Assembly: GCF_008704205.1 (NCBI RefSeq)
Contig: NZ_VXLC01000045.1
Span: forward strand, 35,466 to 99,465
Length of the DNA: 64,000 nt
Origin: Nocardia colli
Lineage (GTDB): Bacteria > Actinomycetota > Actinomycetes > Mycobacteriales > Mycobacteriaceae
Direction of reading: 5' to 3'
Positions within the stretch are counted from its first letter, which is position 1, and each line of letters starts with the position of its first letter. Below are positions 9,050-24,191 of the stretch, one piece after another. The notes below the pieces were generated by a model, which was not told the DNA's origin, did no database searches, and was given only the letters and a program-made list of their open reading frames with translations. Both the position numbers and the translations under genes were made by a program.

Positions 9050-10348
9050 TCAGCAATTCTCGTACCGAAGCGCGAGCGCCTGCTCAGCTGGGTTCCGATG
9101 GTAGTAGGTATGGCGATCGCAACCACTGACGGTGATCTGCACGCTCCGGTCGTAGGGCGGCTGGTTTCCGTTGTAGAGAGACCGAACGCCACTGCTACCT
9201 AGCGAGTCGGTGGACGATGTCGTCGCGAGGTACGCGATCGGCGTGCGGAGTTCGGCGAGGATCGGCAGATGCTTCTCGGCCAGGACCTTGGCATCGTCGA
9301 AATCCTCCGACCGGAGCTGCTCGGTTACGCCGGGTACGGTCGGAGAGCTCGAGGGGCGGGCGAATTCGGAAGACATCACCACATCGCGGGGCGGGTCATG
9401 ATCCTCACCGAGCCGTTGCCAGGCGGAAAGCTCGGCTTCGGTCGGGTATCGGTGGTTCATCTGCAGCAGCCTCCGCGCCGGAGCCGAGTAGCCGATCTCC
9501 CATTTCGCGCTCCCGAGATCGGGGAACTCTCGGATCAGACGCCGATATGCCGCGCCGATGGCATCGAAGTCGTTCGTGCGCAACGGTTTCAGGGAGATAG
9601 CACCCGCACCGAAGGTTCCCTCGGAGATCAGGTCTCCCGGTCCGAGGAACATATCCGCGAAGTAGGCCCAGTTGTAGGTCCACGCCACCTGCGCTTCGGG
9701 AAAAGCACGAATCAGGGCGTGCCATTCGGCAGCGCGCGCCGCAGCGGTGGCGAATCCCTCGTTTCCGGCTTTGAAGGAATCATCGAGTCGGCGGAACTCG
9801 ATATCCGTGCGCCACCGACGGAAGTCGGGTGCGGCAGCTATCCGGTCGCGGAAGCCCTCGATCACCGCTGCGGTCTGCTGGGCCGACGCTTCCTCGGTCA
9901 GCACGACAATCGCCGAGAAGTTCGCGGCGCTTTCGGTCGAAACCCGTTGAACTCCAGGCATTTGAGCGAGCGCCCGTTGGATGTCTCTGGATTCCCGGAA
10001 CAGCGACGGCTTACCGGGCCCGTCGACCGCCAGGAGTGTCCCACCGCTGCACGAGGATACGAGCACTCCGGCCATCGCGAGCTTCGCCCACTTGAACTGC
10101 GGCCGCCCCAGGCGCGCCGCACGATCGATCAACACCGCGGTGACGACCAGCGTGCCGCTCACCCCGACGACGATCAACCCCGCCGAGAAGCCGAAGGACA
10201 CCAACCCTTCTCGGCACTCATAGACATAGCAGGCCGGCGTGCGCAACACGACCACGGACACCAGCAGCCCGATCGTGGCAGCCATCGCATAAAGGCCCCA
10301 GGGCCCCCGCACCCTACGATCGCGCAGCCGGAACCCCTGGTTGAGCAT
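9050..10348 (-). CDS. Membrane-anchored protein of unknown function
   Basis: 432 aa from the ATG at 10348; an upstream in-frame GTG is possible. The N-terminal quarter carries three hydrophobic segments (about residues 18-36, 48-74 and 88-107; the third ends in a VSSC that looks like a lipobox). The remaining 320 residues are soluble and probably extracytoplasmic, with several Trp/Tyr-rich stretches (WTYNWAYFADMF) and Cys only near the C-terminus. No family is recognised. The gene lies 61 bases downstream of a 123-aa gene on the same strand, and the two probably form an operon. Confidence 0.6.
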   Translation of the reverse strand: MLNQGFRLRDRRVRGPWGLYAMAATIGLLVSVVVLRTPACYVYECREGLVSFGFSAGLIVVGVSGTLVVTAVLIDRAARLGRPQFKWAKLAMAGVLVSSCSGGTLLAVDGPGKPSLFRESRDIQRALAQMPGVQRVSTESAANFSAIVVLTEEASAQQTAAVIEGFRDRIAAAPDFRRWRTDIEFRRLDDSFKAGNEGFATAAARAAEWHALIRAFPEAQVAWTYNWAYFADMFLGPGDLISEGTFGAGAISLKPLRTNDFDAIGAAYRRLIREFPDLGSAKWEIGYSAPARRLLQMNHRYPTEAELSAWQRLGEDHDPPRDVVMSSEFARPSSSPTVPGVTEQLRSEDFDDAKVLAEKHLPILAELRTPIAYLATTSSTDSLGSSGVRSLYNGNQPPYDRSVQITVSGCDRHTYYHRNPAEQALALRYENC

Positions 10349-10409
10349 GCGGCCAAAAGTATAGGAACGCACCAGTACTCGCACGCCCCCAGATATCGCT
10401 GAGTGCTTT

Positions 10410-10781
10410 CTAAATCTCGATCCGCGAGGGGTCGGGCAGCGTCTTCGGGCGTTCGTCGGTGTACCAGGTGTGCTCGATTGCGCTGAGTCTTCCGTCCTCG
10501 ACCCACAGAATGACTTCGCCGATCGGTGCACCCTTGCGGTCGGTGACGCTTCCATCGATGAAGATTCCGCTTGTTGAATCGGAGGCAGCTGTCGCACCAG
10601 CGGGAACCCTCAGATCGACGCTCGGGGAACCCTCACCCCAAGTGCCGATGACCTGTGTAAACGGGACCTGCGCCAGATAGTCACCAGCACCGGCTTTGCC
10701 CGAGGCGGACAGCAGTTCGGTCACGACGCTCGTTTCGAGCTCCGTGAGCGGCCTCGGCTCTATCGGTGTAGTACTACTCAT
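10410..10781 (-). CDS. Small conserved hypothetical protein
   Basis: 123 aa. The pattern ELETSVVTELLSA...VPFTQVIG...PSVDLRVP...IGEVILWVEDGRLSAIEHTWY...PDPSRIEI fits a widespread family of small actinobacterial proteins with a central GxIxLxVxxGxLxxLE-type strand-turn. I know no experimentally defined function, although members often sit beside toxin or immunity genes. It precedes the membrane-anchored gene on the same strand, so the pair could be functionally linked. Confidence 0.6.
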   Translation of the reverse strand: MSSTTPIEPRPLTELETSVVTELLSASGKAGAGDYLAQVPFTQVIGTWGEGSPSVDLRVPAGATAASDSTSGIFIDGSVTDRKGAPIGEVILWVEDGRLSAIEHTWYTDERPKTLPDPSRIEI

Positions 10782-10874
10782 CGTCCTCTCCTCAGTTCTC
10801 GCATTACGAGCTTGTCCCAGGAATCGGATGCGGTCAGCAGATCATGAACGAATCGGCGGGGTTCCTCGCCACTC

Positions 10875-10908
10875 GTAAGGCCGGGCCGAAATCTCGGCCC
10901 GGCCTTAC
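10875..10908 (-). terminator. Perfect 15-bp stem-loop behind the CDPS-P450 operon
   Basis: The arms GTAAGGCCGGGCCGA (10875-10889) and its exact complement (10894-10908) flank a 4-base loop, AATC. It sits 38 bases past the stop of the P450 gene and about 95 bases before the next minus-strand gene. A GC-rich perfect hairpin without a U-run is the common actinobacterial terminator form. Confidence 0.75.
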
Positions 10909-10945
10909 GGCGATGGTCCGCAACTGGTGATCGCCGGTCAGGCGG

Positions 10946-12136
10946 CTACCACAGAACGGGTAGGCGTTCCGGGATCCGTTTCATGAAGCGGGTGCGCCAG
11001 ACGAGTTGGTCGATGGGCACGGCGAGGTCCAAGCCCGGTATGCGGTCCAGTAGCACTTCCAGGCCGATTTGGGCGTGGCGGCGGCCCAGTGCGGTGGCCG
11101 GGCAGAAGTGCTGACCGCCGCCGAAGGACAAATGCGCACTGGCGTTGGGGCGATTCAGATCGACCGTCTCGGGTTCGGGGAAGGCGGCGGGATCGAAATT
11201 GGCGCCTTCCACCAGCACCAGCACCAACTCTCCCTTGCCGATCCGGACGTCGCCGAGCTCGACGTCTTCGGTCGCCAGTCGTGGGAGCGCGTCGCCGATG
11301 GACAGGTTGATGCGCAGCAACTCTTCCACTCCGGCGGGTATCAACGCCGGGTCGGCCAGCAACTGGGCTTTCAGTTCCGGATGTTGAATGAGCGAAACTA
11401 GTGCCATGGTGAGGAAGCCGCCGGTGGAAATAACGCCCGCCCCGAACATGGTGACTCCGACGGTGGCCAGCATCTGTTCCGATACGTGCGAATATTCCGG
11501 ATCGTCGCGCAATGCCGCCAATTCGGCCATCAGCCCCGAGGTGGCCGGGTCGTCGAGGCGCTCGACCATGTACGTGATGTCCCGATTCCAGTTGAGCTCG
11601 GCGGCTGCGATGGGCTCCGCGGAGTTCATGAACGCGATGTGCAGACTGCGCATCAACCTCGGCGCATCCGACTGCGGAATCCCGAGGATGTGACAGTGCA
11701 GTGCGGCCGCGAACGGGTCGGCGAAATCGTTACGCAGATCGGCGGGCGCACCCTCGGCGACGAGGGTGTCGACCAGACTCGTGGCCGTGGTTCGCAGAAA
11801 CTCCTCCAGGCCAGGCGATTTCGGGTTCAGGGCCTTCATCACCGCCTTGCGCAAACCCGCACCGGTGATATTGCCCATGTTGTTGACCACTTCCGGCGGG
11901 ATGGTGAGGGCGTACTGGCGTGGCACTCCAGGAGCGGAGGTGTCCTTCAACGAGAACCGGCGATCCTCCAGGACCTGCTTGCACAGGGCGTAGGAGCTCA
12001 CCAGCCAAGCCGCGTCACCGGCGAGGGTGCGCACCTTGCGTACGGGTGTGGTTTCGCGAAGGACGTTGACCTCATGGGGAATTCGGTCGCCACGGGCGGA
12101 GAACGGGAACGCCGGCAGGATGTCGACGGTCGTCAT
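10946..12136 (-). CDS. cyp121: Cytochrome P450 of the CYP121 (mycocyclosin synthase) family
   Basis: 396 aa, the same length as M. tuberculosis CYP121 (Rv2276) as I remember it, and similar from end to end: PFSARGDRIP, WLVSSYALC, LEDRRFS, PPEVVNNMGNI, GAGVISTG, IPAGVEELLRINLS and IPERLPVLW at the C-terminus. The heme ligand is C345 in GQHFCPATALGRR, and S237 of the active site is kept. At the positions of Q385 and R386 in CYP121 this protein has M385 and K386, which might tune substrate handling. CYP121 forms a C-C bond between the two tyrosine rings of cyclo(Tyr-Tyr). AAGGAGG precedes the start, which overlaps the upstream CDPS gene by 4 bases (ATGA), so enzyme and substrate supplier are translationally coupled. 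Confidence 0.93.
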   Translation of the reverse strand: MTTVDILPAFPFSARGDRIPHEVNVLRETTPVRKVRTLAGDAAWLVSSYALCKQVLEDRRFSLKDTSAPGVPRQYALTIPPEVVNNMGNITGAGLRKAVMKALNPKSPGLEEFLRTTATSLVDTLVAEGAPADLRNDFADPFAAALHCHILGIPQSDAPRLMRSLHIAFMNSAEPIAAAELNWNRDITYMVERLDDPATSGLMAELAALRDDPEYSHVSEQMLATVGVTMFGAGVISTGGFLTMALVSLIQHPELKAQLLADPALIPAGVEELLRINLSIGDALPRLATEDVELGDVRIGKGELVLVLVEGANFDPAAFPEPETVDLNRPNASAHLSFGGGQHFCPATALGRRHAQIGLEVLLDRIPGLDLAVPIDQLVWRTRFMKRIPERLPVLW

Positions 12137-12876
12137 GCGACGCCTCCTTCGATGGGCGTGACGATGGCGTGTCCCTGATTGCGGGACGCGCGAAGCCCGG
12201 ATCCGCGCGCATACAGCAGTTCCGCCATGGGCAGCAGTTGGTGATAGCAGTTCAGCGACGACGGCACTCCGAGGATCGCGGGCGTGTCCAGGAACAGTGG
12301 GACCTCGGCGCGGATGTAGTCGAGGCACACCTCGTGCTGACGCGGGGTGGGTGCGACACCGTCCTGGGCTTTCGAGGACAGGAACCGCGCCACCAGTTCC
12401 GCGCACACCGCACGGAATTCCTCGTCCTCAGCCGATCGCCTGAGCAGATCCGCGTGCAGGGCCCGGTACGCGTCGTTGGACCGGAAGTCCGACATCGCTC
12501 GCGCGAACAGTCGCTGTCCCGCCGGATCCGCATCGTCAACGGCCGCAACGATTTTAGCGCGCACACCGCGCAGATTCTTGTCCGCCTTGCGCCGCGCCTC
12601 GATCTCGGAATATCCCATCGCCGAGAACATTTCGGCCACATACACGTCGGTGTAGACGATGTCGACTCGATCGAAGTGCGCCAGGCCCCACCGCGCGAGA
12701 TCCCGGATTCGCTGAGCGGAAAAGTAGCTGTTTCCTGGCGACACACCGATGACGGCGTGGTCACCGTCGCGCTGGACGACCTGACAGTGCGGAGTGCATG
12801 GCTGAACCAGAAAGCCCTGCTGGACAATGGATTTCAGTGCTTGTGTTGCAGATCCAGGGAGCGTTGCCGACGTCAC
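12133..12876 (-). CDS. tRNA-dependent cyclodipeptide synthase, cyclo(L-Tyr-L-Tyr) type, NYH subfamily
   Basis: 247 aa from a GTG. The signature GVSPGNSYFS holds the catalytic S46 and N49, the Y187xxxE191 pair lies in CLDYIRAEVPLF, and NCYHQ places YH at 211-212, so it belongs to the NYH group. FLDTPAILGVPSSLNCYH and GLRASRNQGHAIVTP match M. tuberculosis Rv2275 closely by memory. These enzymes take two aminoacyl-tRNAs and release a 2,5-diketopiperazine, with the first aminoacyl group held on the Ser. Pairing with a CYP121-type P450 makes two Tyr-tRNAs the likely substrates. It is about 40 residues shorter at the N-terminus than Rv2275, where that protein is probably disordered. Confidence 0.93.
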   Translation of the reverse strand: MTSATLPGSATQALKSIVQQGFLVQPCTPHCQVVQRDGDHAVIGVSPGNSYFSAQRIRDLARWGLAHFDRVDIVYTDVYVAEMFSAMGYSEIEARRKADKNLRGVRAKIVAAVDDADPAGQRLFARAMSDFRSNDAYRALHADLLRRSAEDEEFRAVCAELVARFLSSKAQDGVAPTPRQHEVCLDYIRAEVPLFLDTPAILGVPSSLNCYHQLLPMAELLYARGSGLRASRNQGHAIVTPIEGGVA

Positions 12877-13711
12877 GATTGCGCGCCTTTCGCCGAAGGG
12901 TGATCTACCGAATTACCCGCTCATTCCCGCGCTGCCGAGGCAATGGTGCACGCCGTCGTACCCGGCCCCCTGCGACGCTCACGAGTCCACAAATCCTCGC
13001 GGCACCCACCGCACTTCGGCAACGGTGAGAGGTCCAATGCCCACAGCCTACTCGCGCGCCGAATTCTCATGATCGCACCGTTGCAAACCCGGCCGCCATC
13101 GTCTGCACAGGCGCCGCGGCGTCGCCGAAATCTCTTGCATCGTAGGCGATTACAGGTGCTCAGGACCTGCCGGACGTCCGCTTCGAACCGCGCACCCCCG
13201 CAACATCGCCGGACGTTCATAGGGGCGAGGCCCTGCGCTCGAATCACGCGCCGCGCGACATAGCCCACCCGCCCGGAGCGAAATCAGCAAGGGTTGGCCC
13301 GGTGCACGAGGTCGACGCACTGGTTCGAGCAGCGGAATCCGATCCGGACGCACCGACCGACCGTGCAGTAGTGGCCGAGAACAACCGTCGCCGGACACTC
13401 ACTGCGCTCCACACGGGCCTTTTACTGAGTAACGGGCCAAGGGCCAGCAATCTGAACTCGGCCCTCTTCGAGCGCCGGCGCCGCAGGGCAACAACCGCCC
13501 GATGCCGCTCGGAACGGTCGAATCCGCACCGCCGTGCCCCTTGAACCTTGGTCATGGACGGGCACCGGCCGTCCGTTATGATGACGAAACCAGTGCGTAC
13601 GAGGTCGGGTGGGGAGTTCTATAGGTGTGGCAATCAGCCCATAGCTGCCAGCGCCCGGGCGGCGCTGCGCCGACGCCCTGTTTCCGTGTTCCGTCGTAGA
13701 AGGACCAGCCG
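12877..13711. other. 835-bp gap without a recognisable gene
   Basis: No open frame here has convincing actinobacterial codon use, a start with a ribosome binding site, or a recognisable product. A TATGAT hexamer at 13577-13582 could be the -10 box of the plus-strand secretion/PKS operon that starts at 13712, but no matching -35 box is clear. The divergent promoters of the CDPS operon and the PKS operon must both lie here. Confidence 0.4.
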
Positions 13712-14110
13712 ATGGCAGACCCCAGCGAATTCGACCGCCTGACCAAGGCCGCCAAGGACAACTACATCCGGCTGGAACCGCAGGCCGCACAGGACTGCGC
13801 CAAGATGTGCAGTCAGATGATCACCGAGCTCGACAAGGCGATCAACGACGCCGATCACCTCGCCACCGTCCAGGGCTTCGGCACGAACCTCCCGAACGCG
13901 ACGGACCTCGCCAAGCGCTACAACGACCGCGCGAACAATGGCGACTCCTCGCTGAAGTACGCGCTGACGAAGCACCGCGAGGTCGTCAACGACATGTTGG
14001 AGACCTTCATCTCGGCCGGCCGTGCGTATCTGCAGAACGAACACGCCACCACCGCTGCGATTTCCACATACGATTCGGCAGTGGACGCTTTCCGGCCGAA
14101 GAAGCCGTAA
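13712..14110 (+). CDS. Type VII secretion substrate-like helical protein with CxxxC and YxxxE
   Basis: 132 aa, mostly helical, with GAAGGA upstream of the ATG. C29AKMC33 and a terminal Y106LQNE110 sit at the positions of CAQAC and YLSAD in the N-terminal domain of the 846-aa protein at 31775-34315, and spacing and surrounding residues also match (ML/FI before the Tyr). YxxxD/E after the second helix is the known ESX export signal, so this is probably half of a secreted helical pair. It is the first gene of the operon that ends in the PKS. No WXG turn is visible in this protein; the partner gene carries W-S/D-G-type sequence. Confidence 0.7.
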   Translation: MADPSEFDRLTKAAKDNYIRLEPQAAQDCAKMCSQMITELDKAINDADHLATVQGFGTNLPNATDLAKRYNDRANNGDSSLKYALTKHREVVNDMLETFISAGRAYLQNEHATTAAISTYDSAVDAFRPKKP

Positions 14111-14137
14111 GGTTCCAGCTGTCCATGGAGGTAGCCA

Positions 14138-15535
14138 ATGGGTGACTCGCCACCGCCGAGTAAGCCGAAGTCGTACAACCTGAACGAGTTCAAGCCGAAA
14201 GACGGGAACGTACCCGCGAGTACCGTGCTGGGCACGGACGACAAGGTCGGGACCGAGACCGGCGAGATCGCCTGGGAGACCTACGGCAAGGACCTGGAAA
14301 CCCTTGTCGCCTATCGTGACTCGATCAACTCCACATCGGTGCGCGGGATGGCGACGAATTGGCGCAATCACGGCAACGCGCTGCAAGCACTCGCCGGCAA
14401 ATTCTCCAACGAGGTGAAGTCGAAGATCCACGATTCGTGGGATTCCGGCGGCGGCCGCAGCGCGTCGGCGGCGGTCCAGCGCTACGCCGATCAACTCTCG
14501 ACCCTCCCCACGGTGATCAACGCGGTCGCGCACAGTCTGGACTACTCGGCGGAGGTCCTGGACAACACGCGAAACAACATTCCGGACGCCAAGGGCAACC
14601 TGATCAACGGGCAGTCGATCATCAAGACCTCGGGCGACTACGAGACCGATCAGACGCGCGCGCAGATGAAGCAGTTGCTCACCCAGCGCGCCAACGACGT
14701 CATGAACCAGATCTTCGTTCCCGGCGGGAAATCCGCGGACGGGTCCATGCCGACCTTCCCGCTCCCCCAACCGGTGACGACCGGTCTGCCGGACCCCCGG
14801 TCGCCGCACCAGACTCCAGGGCCGCCCGGACCTCCTGGGCCGCCCGGACCCCCTGGCCTGCAGAAGAGCGCGCTCCAAGATCAGCAGAAGCTCCAGGCGC
14901 AGGCGGAAAAGCAGCGCCAAGACGCCGAAGCGCAGCGCAAAGCCCTGGAAGAACAGATGGCGAAGGCGCGCGCGGACCAGGAGCTGCGCGCCCAGCAACA
15001 GCAGAAGCAGGCCCAGCAACAGGCAGCCCAGCAGGCCGCACAGCAAGCGGGCCAGCAGGCCGCGCAGATGGCGCAGCAGATCGGCCAGCAGCTCTCGCAG
15101 GCCGCCCAGCAGGTCGGATCGCAACTGGCCAGTGCGGCACAGCAGGCCGCACAGCAGGCGAGCCTGGCCGGCATCCCCGGCATCCCGAGCCTGAAGGACC
15201 TGGAAGAGCAGGCGAAGAAGGCGATGGGTACCGCCGGGTCCAAGGGCGCGGGCCCCGGTCCCGGCGGCGCACCGAAAACCACTGGCGTCAACCAGAATCT
15301 GGACAAGGCGTCCAAGCTGTTCCCGCGGGCCGAGGCGACGGCGAACGGCGCCGCGACCGGCGCGCGTGCCGGTCTCGCGTCGAACGCGGGAATGGGCATG
15401 GGCCCCGGCCCCGGTCCCGGCGCCCAGGGTCAGCAGAAGGAGCACAAGCGAGCCGACTACCTCGATTCGACCGAGCACATCGAGGAGGCGATCGGTGATG
15501 CCCCGGTGACGTCGAAGCCGGTCGTCGAGCGGTGA
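14138..15535 (+). CDS. PPE/WXG-like secretion substrate with collagen-like and Gln-rich coiled-coil regions
   Basis: 465 aa from an ATG after GGAGG. Residues 45-190 are a helical domain with a WDSGGG turn (about 105-110) resembling WXG100/PPE hairpins. Then come a Pro/Gly stretch with GPPGPPGPPGPPG (about 228-241), a Gln/Ala/Lys-rich coiled coil (about 245-345, many AQQ and QQAAQQ units), a Gly/Pro-rich segment, and the tail KLFPRAEA...YLDSTEHIEEAIGD...KPVVER. The same tail pattern (KLFPRAA, YLDSETHLDEGLG, RPVIEP) ends the 846-aa protein of the second ESX locus. It overlaps espG by 4 bases, which fits EspG being its chaperone. Confidence 0.72.
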   Translation: MGDSPPPSKPKSYNLNEFKPKDGNVPASTVLGTDDKVGTETGEIAWETYGKDLETLVAYRDSINSTSVRGMATNWRNHGNALQALAGKFSNEVKSKIHDSWDSGGGRSASAAVQRYADQLSTLPTVINAVAHSLDYSAEVLDNTRNNIPDAKGNLINGQSIIKTSGDYETDQTRAQMKQLLTQRANDVMNQIFVPGGKSADGSMPTFPLPQPVTTGLPDPRSPHQTPGPPGPPGPPGPPGLQKSALQDQQKLQAQAEKQRQDAEAQRKALEEQMAKARADQELRAQQQQKQAQQQAAQQAAQQAGQQAAQMAQQIGQQLSQAAQQVGSQLASAAQQAAQQASLAGIPGIPSLKDLEEQAKKAMGTAGSKGAGPGPGGAPKTTGVNQNLDKASKLFPRAEATANGAATGARAGLASNAGMGMGPGPGPGAQGQQKEHKRADYLDSTEHIEEAIGDAPVTSKPVVER

Positions 15536-16338
15536 GCGTTCACCGGGGGCGGCTGACGTCGCTCGAGCTCGTCGTGCTGTGGGAGCTGATGTCGGATGAC
15601 ACCCTGCCGTTTCCGCTGACGCACTGGCCGACTCACCAGTACGAGAGCGACTACTACCAGGCGAAGCGGGAAACCGCGGAACGACTGCTGGCGATTCTTC
15701 CGGAGGACGCACAACAGTTGTGGGAGGCCGTCGTCAAGCCCGACATCGTCATCTGGGCGGCGGGTGAGGCGCCCGACGACGAGACGGACATGTCGGCGGT
15801 GACGCGCGTGGTCGGACTGCGGCGCGAAAGCTTCGCAGTGGTGTTGGCCCAGGAGCCCGGCGAGACCGCCGAGCGCGGTGGTGACATCAATGTCTACGAG
15901 ACCGACGTCCCTGGACTGGCGAAGGCCGTGCTCGACCAATTGCCGAAGGTCGGACCCGGGAGGCGGGGCGAAATCCCGATCCTCTCGGAGAAGCCGGATG
16001 GCATGGACTACAGCTACGGCTCCTCGCAGGTGCTCGAGGGGGACGAGTCGCCGGAGCAGCGATCCGACCACTGGCGCAACGCGAGAGCGACCCAATTCGG
16101 CGAGCTGAAGGTCGAGCCGGGCAGCGGGGTGCACTGGATCCAGGACCGCCGTGGCTATCTCCTGCGCTGGCGCGACCTCGCCGACGACGGCCGCTACGTC
16201 ATCGAGCCCAAGCCGAATCCGGTCGCGATACCGGTGGACGGCAACGCGTTCGAGGCGCTGGTCAACCAGCGGGTCGTCGAACTGGTCCGACGGATCCGGG
16301 AGAACCGGCCCACTGAACGCGAATTCCGCGTCGTCTGA
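15532..16338 (+). CDS. espG: EspG-family ESX secretion chaperone
   Basis: 268 aa from a GTG that overlaps the preceding stop. The N-terminus (LTSLELVVLWELMSDDTLPFP) and the C-terminal WRDLADDGRYVI with a following RVVELVRRIRE helix are EspG hallmarks and recur in the paralogue at 30969-31778. EspG proteins bind the tip of PE/PPE-type substrates in the cytosol and deliver them to the ESX membrane channel. Here the candidate clients are the two upstream gene products. Only 2 bases separate it from the hydrolase-like gene, so it belongs to the same transcript. Confidence 0.85.
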   Translation: MSVHRGRLTSLELVVLWELMSDDTLPFPLTHWPTHQYESDYYQAKRETAERLLAILPEDAQQLWEAVVKPDIVIWAAGEAPDDETDMSAVTRVVGLRRESFAVVLAQEPGETAERGGDINVYETDVPGLAKAVLDQLPKVGPGRRGEIPILSEKPDGMDYSYGSSQVLEGDESPEQRSDHWRNARATQFGELKVEPGSGVHWIQDRRGYLLRWRDLADDGRYVIEPKPNPVAIPVDGNAFEALVNQRVVELVRRIRENRPTEREFRVV

Positions 16339-16340
16339 CC

Positions 16341-17382
16341 ATGCTGGACGAGATAGCCTGTGACACACTCGATTTCGTCCTCGAGACGCAGTTCTACGAG
16401 CACCGCCTGCCGGGCCTCGGCGCGGTCGTCGAAGTGGGCGATCAGCGGTGGGAGCTCGCGCTCGGCGTCTCGGACCTGACCACCGGCGAACCGTTCCGGC
16501 TCGGCGACCACTATCGCATCGGATGCCTCACGAAGTCGTTCACCGCGACGGCCGTTCTCCAGCAGATCGACCGGGGGCGACTCGGTTTCGACGACCCTCT
16601 CGAACCGTTCGTCCCGGGGATCCCGAACGGTGAGCGCATCACGATCAGGCAGCTGCTCAATATGTCCTCCGGTGTGGCCAACTTCGTCGGCCTGCCGGAC
16701 TGGCTGCCGACGCGCGACGAGCTGTCCTTCGACACCCCCGACGCGGACTGGCCGCAAGCGCGCAAGGTCGATCTGATGCGAAGCGGGCCTGCGGTTTTCG
16801 AGCCGGGGGCAAAGGCCGACTACTGCGACAGCAACTACATTCTGCTCGGCCTCGTGCTCGAGCGGGTGACCGGAGAACGCGCCGCCGACGTGCTCAACGA
16901 CGATGTCGTCGCCGCGCTGCCCGGCTTGGTCAGCACCGAATTCCCTTCGGTCGCAAAGCTTCCCGAGCCGCACCCGACGATCTACACCCGCATGCCCGAC
17001 GGCACGCTGCGCGAGCTCGGCGACATGAACCCCCATGTCCTGTGGACGACCGGTGGGATGATCTCCACGGTCGACGACCTGCTGGTCTGGGTGCGCGAGC
17101 TGGCCGACGGCACGCTGCTGTCCACGGAGTCGCAGCGGGCGCGATTGACGCCGATACACCTGGACCGGCGGCGGGCCTTCCATCGATACGGGCTCGGGGT
17201 GCAGCGCCTCGGCGCGCTGCTCGGCCACAACAGCGTCATGCCCGGTTCGTCGTGCGCGGTGTACCGCTATCCCGCCGAGGACGCGTCGATCGCGGTCGTC
17301 ACCAACATGTCGGCGAACGTGGACGCGATCAGTATGGAGATCGCGCTCGAGCTGATGCGGGCGCTGTATCCGAGATTCGTCG

Positions 17383-17390
<8 letters not shown>
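16341..17390 (+). CDS. Serine beta-lactamase/esterase-fold protein with Cys at the nucleophile position
   Basis: 349 aa, the size and order of a class C beta-lactamase/D-Ala-D-Ala carboxypeptidase (RIGCLTKSFTATAVLQ, GRLGFDDPL, ITIRQLLNMSSGV, SNYILLGLVLERVTG). The SxxK motif reads C62LTK65 because codon 62 is TGC, the YxN motif reads Y161CD163, and the HxG motif reads H296NS298. All three active-site motifs therefore depart from the family. It may be a Cys-dependent hydrolase or thioesterase, or a binding pseudoenzyme. No signal peptide is seen, so it probably acts in the cytosol, perhaps on the product of the PKS, whose gene it overlaps by 8 bases. Confidence 0.75.
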
Positions 17391-23370
<5,980 letters not shown>

Positions 23371-23396
23371 CCTGTCCGATCGCATGCGGAGGCGGG

Positions 23397-23960
23397 TCAG
23401 TCGGTGTCGACCGCCTCGCGCAGCGTGCGGAACTCCGCGGCGAGGGCGTCGAGGGTGTAGTGGGCGTTGAGGCCGCTGGGGTTGGGTAGCACCCACACCG
23501 CGGTGTCGCCGATCTGCTCGGGTTGGGGGCCGACGGTGGTGCGTGGACGACCGAACGCCGTGCGGTAGGCGCCGATACCGAGTACGGCGAGGACTCGGGG
23601 TTGGTACTGCTCGACCCGACCGACCAGGGCACGTCCGCCGGCGCGCAGTTCGTCGGCGGTCAGCTGGTCGGCTTTGGCAGTGGTGCGTGCGGCCACATTC
23701 GTGATCCCCATGCCCAAGGTGAGCAGTTCCCGGTGTTCGTCGGGGCGCAGTAAGCGCGGCGTGAAGCCGGACCGGCGCAAGGCCGGCCAGAACCGATTTC
23801 CCGGACGAGCGAAGTGATGTCCGGTGGCCCCCGACCACAGACCCGGATTGATTCCGCAGAACAGCACACGCAAGCTGGGCCCGATCACATCGGGAACAGT
23901 CTTGTCCTGCGCCGCGGCCAGATCCGCGGGCGACGGCCGAACCGACGAACCAGAACTCAT
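23397..23960 (-). CDS. mug: G/U(T) mismatch-specific uracil-DNA glycosylase
   Basis: 187 aa. The Mug/TDG-type UDG fold is shown by the active-site strand VLFCGINPGLWSGATGHHF and the C-terminal loop NPSGLN, with PGNRFWPAL between them. It removes uracil or thymine opposite guanine in DNA repair. Length and motif spacing match the family. It converges with the PKS gene (26-base gap) and diverges from the next plus-strand gene. Confidence 0.9.
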   Translation of the reverse strand: MSSGSSVRPSPADLAAAQDKTVPDVIGPSLRVLFCGINPGLWSGATGHHFARPGNRFWPALRRSGFTPRLLRPDEHRELLTLGMGITNVAARTTAKADQLTADELRAGGRALVGRVEQYQPRVLAVLGIGAYRTAFGRPRTTVGPQPEQIGDTAVWVLPNPSGLNAHYTLDALAAEFRTLREAVDTD

Positions 23961-24191
23961 CCCCTCAGTCTGCCGGGTACCCCGCCGGCCACCTGCCGCA
24001 GGGCTCGGCGCACCGCCGGTTCGTCAAGCCACTTTTCATTCAGCGGACCGCGCAGACTACCCCAATAATAGGCGGCTGATCAGCGTGCAATTCGGGTACG
24101 GAAATACTCACGCTCCGGCGCAACTCGCCGCCGAAGTATAAGAGTGCGCAAAACACCGTGCGCAAACAAATCTGGACAAGCGGAGGCTCGC

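Noticed and set aside
13310..13345. GGTTCGAGC-like stretch resembling a tRNA T-arm
   Set aside because: No acceptor stem, D-arm or anticodon arm can be drawn around it.
13302..13544. 80-codon plus-strand frame in the gap before the ESX/PKS operon
   Set aside because: It lacks a ribosome binding site, has Arg/Thr-rich composition typical of random GC-rich frames, and overlaps competing minus-strand frames of equal quality.
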